57,075 bases of DNA from Bacteroidetes bacterium HGW-Bacteroidetes-17 (lineage in GTDB: Bacteria; Bacteroidota; Bacteroidia; Bacteroidales; GCA-2711565): assembly GCA_002840985.1 (NCBI GenBank), contig PHDM01000028.1, positions 1 through 57,075 on the forward strand, read 5' to 3'. The notes beneath the pieces were generated by a model that saw nothing but the letters and a program-made list of their open reading frames with translations, was not told the origin of the DNA and searched no databases. Below, piece by piece: positions 26,881-36,335 of this stretch (its first letter is position 1; each line of letters opens with the position of its first letter). A program made the translations under genes and the position numbers.

Positions 26881-28211
26881 ACTTTTTCATTTTATCGTAG
26901 AGTGTTGAACGGTTTATTCCAAGTTCTTTTGCGGTTAAGCTCATATTCCCTTGAAATTTTTGAATGGCTTTCAAAATAATCTGCTTTTCATGATCGGCTA
27001 AATTGAAGTTCTCAATTTCGAATGATTTTGGGGCGGTTTTACTAAAAGCGAAGTCATTGGCTACTATCTGTTCTGCTTCTGTCATGATAACTGCCTTTTC
27101 AATGGTATGCTGTAGCTCGCGAACATTTCCGAACCATGAATGCTTTTTTAATTTTTCGATGGCTGCTTTACTGATGCCAATCGTTTTATTTCTGTATTTC
27201 TGAGAGGTTTTCAATGTCTTCTGTCCGCTCCCGGAGCGGAGGAACCTCAATTTGTATGGTATTGATGCGATAGAGCAAATCTTCCCGAAAACTGTGTTCT
27301 TCAACCATATGGTAAAGATCCTTATTGGTGGCACAAATAAGACGGATATCAATGGGAATTGTTACACTGGAACCAACTCTGGTAATTTCACGATTTTGTA
27401 GTACCGTTAGCAATTTTGATTGTAGGTGAAGTGGGAGATTCCCAATTTCATCCAAAAACAAGGTACCTCCGGAGGCAATTTCAAATCTTCCGGCACGGTC
27501 TTCTTTGGCATCTGTAAAAGCGCCTTTTACATGGCCAAATAATTCTGACTCAAACAAACTTTCGCTGACAGACCCTAAGTCAACCTTTACAAAAATCTCA
27601 TTTTTTCTGGCTGAATGCTGATGTATTTCTCGGGCAACAACTTCTTTCCCTGTTCCATTTTCGCCCAACAATAAAATATTCGCATCAGTGGCCGACACTT
27701 TTTTTATGGTTTCAATCACCTTTAGAATTGAAGGGGACGACCCGTGAACAAAATGATGTTGCTGTTGAATGTTTTCATTCAGATGTTTTTGTTTTGATTT
27801 TAGATGATGAATTTCCTGCTTCGATTTTCGCAATTTGTAAGCCGACAATACAGTTGAAAGAATTTTCTTTTCGTCCCACGATTTTTGGATAAAATCAGCA
27901 GCGCCTTCTTTTATTGCTTTCACGGCCATTTCCACATCGCTGTAGGCTGTAATGAAAACAATGCATGCAAGCGGATCGATTTTTAGGATTTCATTCATCC
28001 AAAAAAAGCCTTCGTTTCCTGAATTAATCCCTGCTGAAAAATTCATATCCAGGAGAATAATGTCAAAATTATCTTTAATTAGAGCAGGGATGAGATTTGG
28101 ATTTTTTTCAGTTACGATTTTTAAAAAATGCGGAGCCAGAAAAACTTTCAAAGCCAACAACAGTTCCTCATTATCATCTATAATTAAAATACTTCCCTGT
28201 TTATTCTCCAT
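26870..28211 (-). pseudogene. Sigma-54-dependent response regulator 3, broken by a 26-bp deletion
   Basis: The 5' part (27186-28211) encodes a complete receiver (Asp in LLDMNF with SAGINSGNEG after it) and most of the AAA+ domain (GENGTGKE, GAFTDA, GTLFLDEI, VPPLRERTEDI). It then runs into a stop about 8 codons later. The 3' part, in another frame down to 26870, encodes HSWFGNVRELQ and the Fis helix-turn-helix ending KKYDL. Between EDI and the SW pair the three intact paralogues have 99 nt; here there are 73, a net loss of 26 nt. The truncated product lacks the DNA-binding domain. It is either a real pseudogene or an assembly error. I start it at ATG 28211 (MENKQG) rather than the upstream in-frame start at 28265. 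Confidence 0.82.
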
Positions 28212-28251
28212 ATTTAGATTTAAATTTACGTTATAAAGATATAAAATAATT

Positions 28252-28289
28252 TGTATTAAAAACAAACACGAGTGTTGGAATATCCAACA
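28252..28289. promoter_or_regulatory. Twin 17-bp operator for RR3 (predicted enhancer)
   Basis: TGTATTAAAAACAAACA (28252-28268) and TGTTGGAATATCCAACA (28273-28289) share TGT-N11-ACA ends and match at 11 of 17 positions. Their starts are 21 bp apart. The second is a perfect palindrome (TGTTGGA, ATA, TCCAACA). The distance to the -24 element is 53 bp. The site still looks intact although its regulator is broken. Confidence 0.6.
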
Positions 28290-28342
28290 AATATTAAAAT
28301 TAAAAATTTTGTAAGTATCAGAAAAACAAATGATAATGTCTT

Positions 28343-28358
28343 TGGCACAGGTGTTGAG
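28343..28358 (+). promoter_or_regulatory. Sigma-54-like -24/-12 promoter of permeases 5-6
   Basis: TGGCAC, five bases, TTGAG. It has the full sigma-54 -24 consensus with the same TTGA -12 variant as the other three loci. The ATG of permease 5 lies 48 nt downstream. Confidence 0.7.
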
Positions 28359-28405
28359 TAATTATCCATTCCATTTAATCTTAACAACATAAAGAACCAT
28401 AATAG

Positions 28406-30760
28406 ATGATCATCAACTATGTAAAAACAGCAATTAGAAATTTACTTCGGAATAAAGTATTTTCGATCATAAGCATTTTTGGCTTAGTTGTTGGCATCAC
28501 CTGTTTCCTGCTCATCTATATTTGGATGAATTATGAAACCGGATTTGATACTTTTCATAAGAATGCGGAAAACTTATATCGGGTTAATAATAAATGGCCA
28601 ACAAGTGAATACAGTCTGAGTTGTCCGGGGCCAACGGCTCAAATGTTAAAAAAAGACTACCCTGAAATTGTTAATGCCACCCTTTATTGCAAACTTGAAG
28701 GAATAAAAGTATCGCATGAAAATGATCATTTTTTCACAAGCTATACTTTTGTCGATTCTACTTTTTTTCAAATGTTTGATTTTTCGCTTGAAACCGGTAA
28801 TGTCAGCACTGTGTTTAGCGATCCTTATTCCATCGTATTATCGAATAAATTATCAGCAAAGTTATTCGGTAATGCCGATCCTATCGGTCAAATCATCAGT
28901 ATTGATGACGGGTACTATAAACTTAAGGTTTCGGGGGTTTTAAAAGAAATACCAAAGAATTCACATATTCAAATTGATTGTTTAATCTCATCCGACATTG
29001 GGATGGAACCCTTAAAAACCTGGCATAATAACTGGCCTTCAGCTTATGTTCAATTGGCAGATAATCTTGATTACCACGTAGTAAGTGATAAAATATCAGG
29101 TGCCATTATTAAGCATATGCCCGAGAACGTGAATACTTTATCCTTAGAGCCATTCTTGCGTATTCACCTATATGATAGAAATGGCGGAGGTTTGATAAAA
29201 TATATTCTTATTTTTTCTGCAATTGCATTTGTTATTTTGCTAATCGCTTGTTTTAATTTCATCAATCTGTCGACTGCCCAAGGATTAAAAAGAATGAAAG
29301 AACTTTCAATTCGAAAAATTGTGGGTGCTTCGCGTCAACGGCTGATTGTTCAATTATTTGCCGAAACTTTTTTTATCTCCATTTTGGCTGCTATGATGGC
29401 TTTAATTTTATTGGAAATTTTAAGGCCCTTGTTCAGCAGCTTTTTAAATCTGGAATTGGTAATCACCTACGGCTTTGAGTTTTTTCTGGTGATCATAAGT
29501 ATCGTTATATTTATTACTTTTCTGGCTGGTTTATATCCTGCTTTATATTTTTCGGCAGTTAAACCAATTTCAATTTTCAGGAAGGTAGCGAATGTTAAAA
29601 CAGGCTTTAAGTTTAAAGGAAAATTGAAATCAGTTTCACTTCGGAATACTTTAATTATACTGCAATATATTTTATCCATTTCGTTAATTGCATCCTCTAT
29701 TGTTTTCTACTCTCAACTTAGTTTCTTAAATAATAAAGATTTAGGATATAATAAAAATGGCATTGTAATTATTCCTTATCAATACACAATCAAAGAAAAA
29801 ATGGATGTCCTGAAAACGTCTCTTTTAACTAACCCATCCATATTGTCAATTACCCGATCTTATCCGCATCCGGTAATTCAGAGGGGAAATAATACAACAG
29901 TAAAATGGGATGGGATGGATGAAAATATCGAGATACTCTCATTTTTTAAATGGATCGATTATGACTTTTTCATAACCTATGATATCCCAATTGTAGCAGG
30001 AAGATATTTTTCTGAAGGATTCGGTACTGATGAAGGAAATTTTATCGTCAATGAAAAGTTGGCGAAAACACTAGGGTTTGACGACGCAGTCGGTCAAAGC
30101 ATTTATATGTTGATTAGCGGGCAGAAATACTATGGGAAAATTATCGGGGTTGTTAAAGATTTTATCAATCAGCCATTGTATCTAGAGCAACAAAATTTAA
30201 TTTTATGGCTGAGAAACAGCCATTACTCGCATCTAAGCATTAAAATTAACACCAACAATATTAGCAAGATATTGACCGAAATTGAAAGCAAATTTCATGA
30301 AGTGGCCCCGGATTTTGTTTTCGATTACGAATTTTTGGAGAATGAACTGATAGAGTCGTATGCGCAAGAAACCCAATCAGGTAAATTGGTATTGTTGGCT
30401 GCTATACTTTCAATTACCCTCTGCAGTCTTGGGTTGTATGGATTGGTGTTGTTTACCATCCAGAAAAGAAGGAAAGAAATCAGCATTCGGAAGGTAAACG
30501 GGGCAAGTGTCATGAAAATCATCTCCCTAATCCTTAGCGATTTTATTATTTGGAATATTCTTGCCTTAATCATCGCTGTTCCGGTTACCTATTTTGTTTT
30601 GCAGGAATGGCTCGGCAATTTTGCTTTTAGCATAAAAATCAGTCCCTGGATCTATGCAGTTGCATTTATGGTTTCCATTTTAATATCTGTACTTGCCGTA
30701 TTTTATCACACGGTTAAAGCAGCTTCCGAAAATCCTGTGGAAAATTTAAAATACGAATAA
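28406..30760 (+). CDS. MacB/FtsX-type ABC transporter permease 5
   Basis: 784 residues with the two-unit FtsX architecture. The first hallmark reads KELSIRKIVGA and the second KEISIRKVNGA, so both replace the usual Gly-Ile with Ser-Ile. The tail is NPVENLKYE. It is the first gene of a two-permease operon; permease 6 starts 12 nt after its stop. A stretch near its 5' end (28423-28464) is almost identical in DNA to permease 6 (40 of 42 bases), far more than the rest of the pair, which suggests gene conversion. Its dedicated activator RR3 is broken, so it may be silent or driven otherwise. Confidence 0.9.
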   Translation: MIINYVKTAIRNLLRNKVFSIISIFGLVVGITCFLLIYIWMNYETGFDTFHKNAENLYRVNNKWPTSEYSLSCPGPTAQMLKKDYPEIVNATLYCKLEGIKVSHENDHFFTSYTFVDSTFFQMFDFSLETGNVSTVFSDPYSIVLSNKLSAKLFGNADPIGQIISIDDGYYKLKVSGVLKEIPKNSHIQIDCLISSDIGMEPLKTWHNNWPSAYVQLADNLDYHVVSDKISGAIIKHMPENVNTLSLEPFLRIHLYDRNGGGLIKYILIFSAIAFVILLIACFNFINLSTAQGLKRMKELSIRKIVGASRQRLIVQLFAETFFISILAAMMALILLEILRPLFSSFLNLELVITYGFEFFLVIISIVIFITFLAGLYPALYFSAVKPISIFRKVANVKTGFKFKGKLKSVSLRNTLIILQYILSISLIASSIVFYSQLSFLNNKDLGYNKNGIVIIPYQYTIKEKMDVLKTSLLTNPSILSITRSYPHPVIQRGNNTTVKWDGMDENIEILSFFKWIDYDFFITYDIPIVAGRYFSEGFGTDEGNFIVNEKLAKTLGFDDAVGQSIYMLISGQKYYGKIIGVVKDFINQPLYLEQQNLILWLRNSHYSHLSIKINTNNISKILTEIESKFHEVAPDFVFDYEFLENELIESYAQETQSGKLVLLAAILSITLCSLGLYGLVLFTIQKRRKEISIRKVNGASVMKIISLILSDFIIWNILALIIAVPVTYFVLQEWLGNFAFSIKISPWIYAVAFMVSILISVLAVFYHTVKAASENPVENLKYE

Positions 30761-30771
30761 AAATTTAAAAG

Positions 30772-33168
30772 ATGATCTTCAACTACTTAAAAACAGCATT
30801 TAGAAATTTACTTCGGAATAAGGTATTTTCTTTTATCAATATCTTGGGTCTGGCTATCGGAATGGCAGCCTGTTTACTCATCATGCTATGGATTCAGAAC
30901 GAGTTAAGCTTTGATACTTTTCATAAGAACAAGGATAAAATGTATCGGATCATGACTTATGGCAAAGACATAGTATCCTCTACTGTACCAGCGCCCCTGG
31001 GGATGCAGGTTGCCAAAACGATGCCCGAAATTGAAAAAGCCACCTTATTTGAGGGGATTAGTGATTTGATGTTTCAGTATGGCGATAAAGGGTTTTATCA
31101 GGATGGTGGTATCCAGGCAGATAGCTCTTTTTTCAATTTCTTCGACTTCGAATTTATTGAAGGAAGTTCAAAGCACATATTCTTAAGTGGCAATGAAATT
31201 GTGATTGACGAAGAGATTGCCCGAAAGTTGTTTGGGGATGGAAAGGCACTGAACGAAGTAATTAAGATTGGAGGTGAGGAGCAAGTGAAAGTGGTAGGAG
31301 TTATTAAAAAAGTGCCTGATAATTCTTCAATCATTTTTAAATATATGGTTCCTTTTGATTACTCGAATTTGAATAGGGGTAGTTATAGCTGGGGCCGTTT
31401 TATGTTTGCTACTTTTATACAGTTAAATGAACAGGCCAATATTGATTCGGTTGCAGTTCGTTTGACAAGATTGGCTGCCGAAGCTAAATGTCCCCAGGTT
31501 TTACAATATGGGTTCACGTTTAAAATTCAGGAATTTTCAAAAGTTCATTTGGATGGCTCAAGGCAGGGGGGTGACCATTGGAGCTATTATAACCTCACCG
31601 ACAGAAAATATGTTATTGCATTTAGTGTAATTGCCTTGTTTATCCTCATCAATGCTTGTTTTAATTATATAAACTTGTCAACGGTACGAAGCGAACGAAG
31701 ATCGAAAGAAGTGGGTATTCGTAAAGTCATCGGTGCTCATTTTCAAAATCTGTTTAAACAATTTATTGGAGAGTCACTGTTGGTTACCCTTATAGCGACA
31801 GTGCTGGCTTTAATTTTACTTGAATTGGCCCGGTCAGTTTTTAGTGAGCTGACCAGCAAACTCATGGTTATTGAATATGCCAGTTTTAGTTTTATCGGAA
31901 GCGTTCTTTTCCTTTTTGTTGTTACCGGTTTGTTGGCTGGTAGTTACCCTGCACTGATGATGTCCTCTTTCAGCCCGATGAGCATTTTGCGAAAATCTTC
32001 TGTAAAAAGAGGTTCAGGAGTTTTCCGAAACATTCTGGTCATCATCCAGTTTTTTGTCGCCTCAGTGCTGATCATTGGTTCGGTTATCATCATGAGGCAA
32101 TTGAATTTTATCGAGAAAAAAGATATTGGTTTTAGCCCGGAAAATATTGTGATCATCCCATTTAAGGAGAACCTCCCTAAAAATTACAAATTTATAAAGT
32201 CAAATCTTTTGAAAGATCCAAACATTGTATCGGTTTCAGCTTCTGATTATTTATGGGCCTCGAATGAGAATAGCTGTGCAGGATGCTTTTCATGGGATGG
32301 TTTTGATTGGGATAACCCCATTAATTTCCATTTGCCTGAGGTCGATTTTGATTACTTCAAAACCCTCGGCATCAAGGTTTTGGAGGGAAGGGATTTTTCG
32401 AGCACTATTTCATCCGATTCTACCTTAGCATTTATGGTGAATGAAACAGCTGCAAAATTAATTGGGAAAGAAAGCCCGGTTGGAATGTCAGCAAAATTTG
32501 GATATTCTGCTGCCGGCCTTAAAAGTGTTCAAATTATAGGAATCTTCCCGGATTTTAATTATGGATCGTTAGAAAGAAAGATTGATGCTCAGGTAGTAAG
32601 AATCCTTAGTAATCCGGAAGAAATTGGCCGAAATGGGGTGATGCTTGTTAGAATTAATGACGCTAATGTTGATGCCGCCATAAAAGTGCTTGAGAAAGAA
32701 TGGAATGCAGTAAATCATCTGATCCCGTTTGAGTATCATTTTTTGACTCAAATTTATGATGAGCTTTACAGAGGTGATAAGGATATGGCCCGATTGGTAA
32801 TATATTTTACCCTGTTTTCTATACTCATCGCTTGCCTTGGAATACTTGGGATGACGATATTCGTAACCGAAAGAAAAACAAAAGAAATTGGAATTAGAAA
32901 AGTAAACGGAGCCAGCCTTAGTCAATTGATTTGGGCCATCATTGGGCGATTTATGATGTGGATTGCGATTGCATTTTTTATTGCGGTTCCGGTTAGTTAC
33001 CTGCTTATGGAAGAAGTTTTAAAAAGATACTCGTATCGGATAAGCATCGGGATTCAGGATTATCTATTTGCAATTTTAATTGTAGTTTTGGTTAGTCTGA
33101 GCTCAAGTATTTATCAGGCTTACAAAGCAGCCACTTCAAACCCTGTAGATGCTTTGCAGGTTGACTAA
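30772..33168 (+). CDS. MacB/FtsX-type ABC transporter permease 6
   Basis: 798 residues, two FtsX units, hallmarks KEVGIRKVIGA and KEIGIRKVNGA. It alone among the eight ends in NPVDALQVD instead of an (R/K)YE tail. The same ending is encoded by the orphan remnant at 36791-36829. It has no ATPase motifs. The second periplasmic domain contains a Cys pair (NSCAGCFSW), unusual in this set. It is cotranscribed with permease 5. No terminator hairpin is evident right after the stop. Confidence 0.9.
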   Translation: MIFNYLKTAFRNLLRNKVFSFINILGLAIGMAACLLIMLWIQNELSFDTFHKNKDKMYRIMTYGKDIVSSTVPAPLGMQVAKTMPEIEKATLFEGISDLMFQYGDKGFYQDGGIQADSSFFNFFDFEFIEGSSKHIFLSGNEIVIDEEIARKLFGDGKALNEVIKIGGEEQVKVVGVIKKVPDNSSIIFKYMVPFDYSNLNRGSYSWGRFMFATFIQLNEQANIDSVAVRLTRLAAEAKCPQVLQYGFTFKIQEFSKVHLDGSRQGGDHWSYYNLTDRKYVIAFSVIALFILINACFNYINLSTVRSERRSKEVGIRKVIGAHFQNLFKQFIGESLLVTLIATVLALILLELARSVFSELTSKLMVIEYASFSFIGSVLFLFVVTGLLAGSYPALMMSSFSPMSILRKSSVKRGSGVFRNILVIIQFFVASVLIIGSVIIMRQLNFIEKKDIGFSPENIVIIPFKENLPKNYKFIKSNLLKDPNIVSVSASDYLWASNENSCAGCFSWDGFDWDNPINFHLPEVDFDYFKTLGIKVLEGRDFSSTISSDSTLAFMVNETAAKLIGKESPVGMSAKFGYSAAGLKSVQIIGIFPDFNYGSLERKIDAQVVRILSNPEEIGRNGVMLVRINDANVDAAIKVLEKEWNAVNHLIPFEYHFLTQIYDELYRGDKDMARLVIYFTLFSILIACLGILGMTIFVTERKTKEIGIRKVNGASLSQLIWAIIGRFMMWIAIAFFIAVPVSYLLMEEVLKRYSYRISIGIQDYLFAILIVVLVSLSSSIYQAYKAATSNPVDALQVD

Positions 33169-33202
33169 TTTATATTTGGAGATAGTTTGAATATTGGCTA
33201 AA

Positions 33203-33325
33203 TTATCCAATATAAGATTTCAATACCCCCAATAAAACTACAAAACCAAAAATAAGAGCGAAGCTTACAAGTATCTTGATCCATTCATCCTGCTTACTTT
33301 GAGATTCAATATTTTCCGGATGGCT
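33203..33325 (-). pseudogene. Possible remnant of a small membrane protein
   Basis: A 40-codon open frame without any start codon encodes a charged stretch (PENIESQSKQDEWIK) and one TM helix (ILVSFALIFGFVVLLGVL) before a stop. Upstream, a different frame reads SFSQQIKAIRK. The coding-like look without a start suggests a decayed small gene downstream of the M1-like peptidase. I do not recognise the family. Confidence 0.3.
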
Positions 33326-33428
33326 TTAATCTGTTGAGAAAAGCTCAAAATATCATTACCATGAAGAGCTGATCAGACCTGAGATTCCTGCAATGGGTCT
33401 CAAGAATAAAATAAAGGTTTTTTCCCTT

Positions 33429-35744
33429 TTATTTCTTTTTTAATTCTTGATTGCGTTTTTCTCTTTGCATCAAATTTTCCCGACTCATTTGGGTACTTTT
33501 AAACAATTGGAATTTTGACGGATGAGCTTTTCGTGGCCAATCATTGTTGCTAAGATCTGTATCTGCAGTTTCTAACCATGGATCCAATTCAATACTGGCA
33601 AGTTCTTTTTTAAAGAAAAATACTTTAGATATATTTTTATCATTTTTTCTCCAGATTTCTGCCGGAATTCTTACCACTTCTGTTGAGCCATCTGTAAAAG
33701 TGAAGTTTAAAATTAACGGCATCACTAATCCACCAATGTTTTCAAACTCAACATTATAATAATTATCGTTTGATTCCAATAATTTGATTTCATCCTTGGT
33801 TAGATTGGAAATGTATTTATTATAGTCGGCTTTATCTACCAATGTAACCTCAAAAGGATCATATTTGTTGTAAAAATCAAGTGTTGATGGATCTTTTTCG
33901 CTGTATGTTTGTTGGAGATCTTTTTGGTTTCTTGTAATGCCAATAAACACAGCCTTGTTCTCTTCTGTTTTCTTATCAATAGCTTTTTCCACTTCTGGAT
34001 TTTTAGTATCGATTTTAAACCAGTCTACCTTTTTAATACCAAGATCAACAAAATCAGTTGTAAAGAACCAGCCTCTCCAGAACCAATCTAAATCAACTCC
34101 TGAAGCATCTTCCATTGTTCTGAAAAAATCGGCTGGAGTTGGGTGTTTAAACTTCCATCTTTCAGCATAAGTTTTAAAAGCAAAATCAAATAATTCCCTT
34201 CCCATCACCGTTTCTCTTAAAATATTTAATGCTGCGGAAGGCTTACCATATGCATTATTTCCAAATTGGAACAAGGATTCTGAGTTAGTCATAATTGGAG
34301 TTATGTTTTTTTGATCTCCTTTCATATAATCAACAATAGCTACAGCGGGCCCTCTCCTTGAAGGATAATTCCGTTCCCATTCTTGCTCGGTCAGATACTG
34401 AGTAAAGGTATTTAAGCCCTCGTCCATCCAAGTCCATTGCCGCTCATCTGAGTTGATGATCATTGGAAAAAAATTATGACCCACCTCATGAATAATAACA
34501 CTGATCATTCCATATTTGGTTCTTTCAGAATAGGTTCCATCAGCGTCAGGCCTTCCACCATTAAAACAAATCATTGGGTATTCCATACCTTGTCGGTCGG
34601 TGTGTACTGATATTGCTACAGGATAAGGATAATCAATGGTATGTTTAGAATAGGTAGCTATGGTGTGGGCAACAACTTTTGTGCTGTATGCCTCCCAAAG
34701 TGGATTTCCTTCTTTTGGATAAAAGCTCATCGCCAAGGTAGATTTCCCATCATAATTGACGGTCATGGCATCCCAAATAAATTTACGAGAACTGGCAAAA
34801 GCAAAATCTCTAACATTGATTGCTTTAAATGACCATGTTTTGGTGGTGTTAGATTTTTTCGTTTCAGCTTCTTCAGCTTCTTTTTGGTTTACAATCATTA
34901 CTGGCGTAACATATTCTGTTTGTGCTTTTTTAAATCTTTCACGTTGTTCTGAATTTAAAACAGCAGTAGCGTTTGTGAGCGTTCCTGTTGCAGCAATGAT
35001 ATGATCCGAGGGAGCTGTTATGTTTACTTCAAAATCTCCAAATGGTAAGGTAAATTCACCATTACCTAAAAATTGTTTGTTTTGCCATCCTTCTACATCG
35101 TTATAAACTGCCATTCGGGGATAAAACTGTGCAATTGTGTATAAATAATTATCATCTTTTTCAAAATATTCATAGCCGGATCGGCCTCCTATTTCCATGC
35201 GATTATTGATATTGTACCACCAACCAATCTTTAATGAACAGGTTTTCCCCGGAGCTAAAGGTGTTGGTAAATCTATACGCATCATGGTTTTATTAATGGT
35301 ATATTTCAATTCTTTCCCTGCACCATCCTGTACGTATTGCAGTTTAAAACCCCCATCGAAATCATTATGTAATCTGGCGAGTTGAGAAAAATTCATTCTT
35401 TCACTTATATTGATACTATTTATCAATTTAGTGTCAGAACTTCTTGCACGGTAATTTTGATCTAATTGAATCCATAAATAATCCAGTTTGTCTGGCGAAT
35501 TGTTTATATAAGTTATGGTTTCTTTACCGGATATTTTTTGATTTTTATCATCTAAAGAAATATCAATAGCATAACTGGCTTTTTGTTGGTAATATTCATG
35601 ACCCGGAGCACCTGATGCAGTCCGATATACATTAGGTGTTGCTAGTTCTTGCTTTAATTGACGGAATTTATTTAAGTTAATATGTTCCTGTGCAAATAAT
35701 TGACTAGTTAAAATTAGCAGTGTTAGTAACGATAGTTTTTTCAT
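33429..35744 (-). CDS. Secreted M1-like zinc metallopeptidase
   Basis: About 771 residues from ATG 35744, which opens a clean signal peptide (MKKLSLLTLLILTSQLFAQ). The 17 upstream in-frame codons are not signal-like. An N-terminal beta-saddle domain (about 35-260) precedes the catalytic domain. That domain has HEVGH (near residue 418) and a downstream glutamate in WMDEGLN, the gluzincin HExxH-x18-E arrangement. The aminopeptidase GxMEN motif is replaced by GMEYP, so classical aminopeptidase activity is uncertain. The C-terminal part is beta-rich and ends in a basic tail. It probably acts in the periplasm. It lies 82 bp behind the DUF6702 gene on the same strand. The 81-bp gap contains TGCCT/AGGCA, a weak hairpin. 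Confidence 0.88.
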   Translation of the reverse strand: MKKLSLLTLLILTSQLFAQEHINLNKFRQLKQELATPNVYRTASGAPGHEYYQQKASYAIDISLDDKNQKISGKETITYINNSPDKLDYLWIQLDQNYRARSSDTKLINSINISERMNFSQLARLHNDFDGGFKLQYVQDGAGKELKYTINKTMMRIDLPTPLAPGKTCSLKIGWWYNINNRMEIGGRSGYEYFEKDDNYLYTIAQFYPRMAVYNDVEGWQNKQFLGNGEFTLPFGDFEVNITAPSDHIIAATGTLTNATAVLNSEQRERFKKAQTEYVTPVMIVNQKEAEEAETKKSNTTKTWSFKAINVRDFAFASSRKFIWDAMTVNYDGKSTLAMSFYPKEGNPLWEAYSTKVVAHTIATYSKHTIDYPYPVAISVHTDRQGMEYPMICFNGGRPDADGTYSERTKYGMISVIIHEVGHNFFPMIINSDERQWTWMDEGLNTFTQYLTEQEWERNYPSRRGPAVAIVDYMKGDQKNITPIMTNSESLFQFGNNAYGKPSAALNILRETVMGRELFDFAFKTYAERWKFKHPTPADFFRTMEDASGVDLDWFWRGWFFTTDFVDLGIKKVDWFKIDTKNPEVEKAIDKKTEENKAVFIGITRNQKDLQQTYSEKDPSTLDFYNKYDPFEVTLVDKADYNKYISNLTKDEIKLLESNDNYYNVEFENIGGLVMPLILNFTFTDGSTEVVRIPAEIWRKNDKNISKVFFFKKELASIELDPWLETADTDLSNNDWPRKAHPSKFQLFKSTQMSRENLMQREKRNQELKKK

Positions 35745-35825
35745 AAGTTTGTAATTTATTTTCAGTAGTGAGATGCCTGACTTGTAGGCATACAATGAAC
35801 TTTCCGCAATAAAAAGGGATTCACT

Positions 35826-36335
35826 TCATTTTTTTATTTTTAATATATCTGATGCTAGTGTTTCCTCATGATTAAAAGTAAAACTTAAATTTTCATCTCC
35901 AACTTTCAGGTTAACGATGTTTGATTGTTCATCAAACATTTCTATAAGTAAAGTGTTTTTTATATCGACATTCTTTATAACTGGAATTTCATTTGTTTCC
36001 AAGTAGCAGTACATAAAATCATTGTCCTTTACTTCTTTCCCAATAAATTTGAATGTCAGGTTTTTATCATTAACTATTAGCTGAAAATTCTTATCAATAT
36101 ATTGTTTTAGATATTCATTTGCCTTTTCATTTTCATTTGGCGCTCCAAGATTCAGTGAAGGAACACCTGCATTTTCTAATGCATCCTCCAGATCATGGCC
36201 TATAAATTTAATGGATATCTCGAAAGTATGAGATCTGCTATTATACTCCAATTCAGTAATTGAAACATAATATTTATGCATGGCAGAACCTAAATTTACC
36301 AGCAAAATAATTGTGAAAAGAAACCGACTAATCAA
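35826..36335 (-). CDS. DUF6702 family exported protein
   Basis: 169 residues starting with TTG (36333-36335). The next ATG is at codon 19 and would remove the signal peptide (ISRFLFTIILLVNLGSA). The mature part is a beta-rich domain beginning HKYYVSITELEYN, with FEISIKFIGHDLEDAL and a C-terminal FTFNHEE strand, as in DUF6702 proteins that often sit beside M1-like peptidases in Bacteroidota. The function is unknown. It precedes the peptidase on the same strand, so the two likely form an operon. Confidence 0.75.
   Translation of the reverse strand: MISRFLFTIILLVNLGSAMHKYYVSITELEYNSRSHTFEISIKFIGHDLEDALENAGVPSLNLGAPNENEKANEYLKQYIDKNFQLIVNDKNLTFKFIGKEVKDNDFMYCYLETNEIPVIKNVDIKNTLLIEMFDEQSNIVNLKVGDENLSFTFNHEETLASDILKIKK

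Noticed and set aside
27186-27352. Programmed ribosomal frameshift to join the two halves of RR3
   Set aside because: The halves do not simply overlap in frame; about nine residues of a conserved helix are missing, so a frameshift would not restore a normal AAA+ fold. No slippery sequence is evident.
33390-33430. Terminator behind the M1-like peptidase
   Set aside because: Only a weak A/T stem (AATAAA/TTTATT) with a long loop; not convincing.
33429-35744. Calling the M1-like protein a true aminopeptidase N
   Set aside because: The GxMEN exopeptidase motif is replaced by GMEYP, so only the gluzincin metallopeptidase fold is supported.
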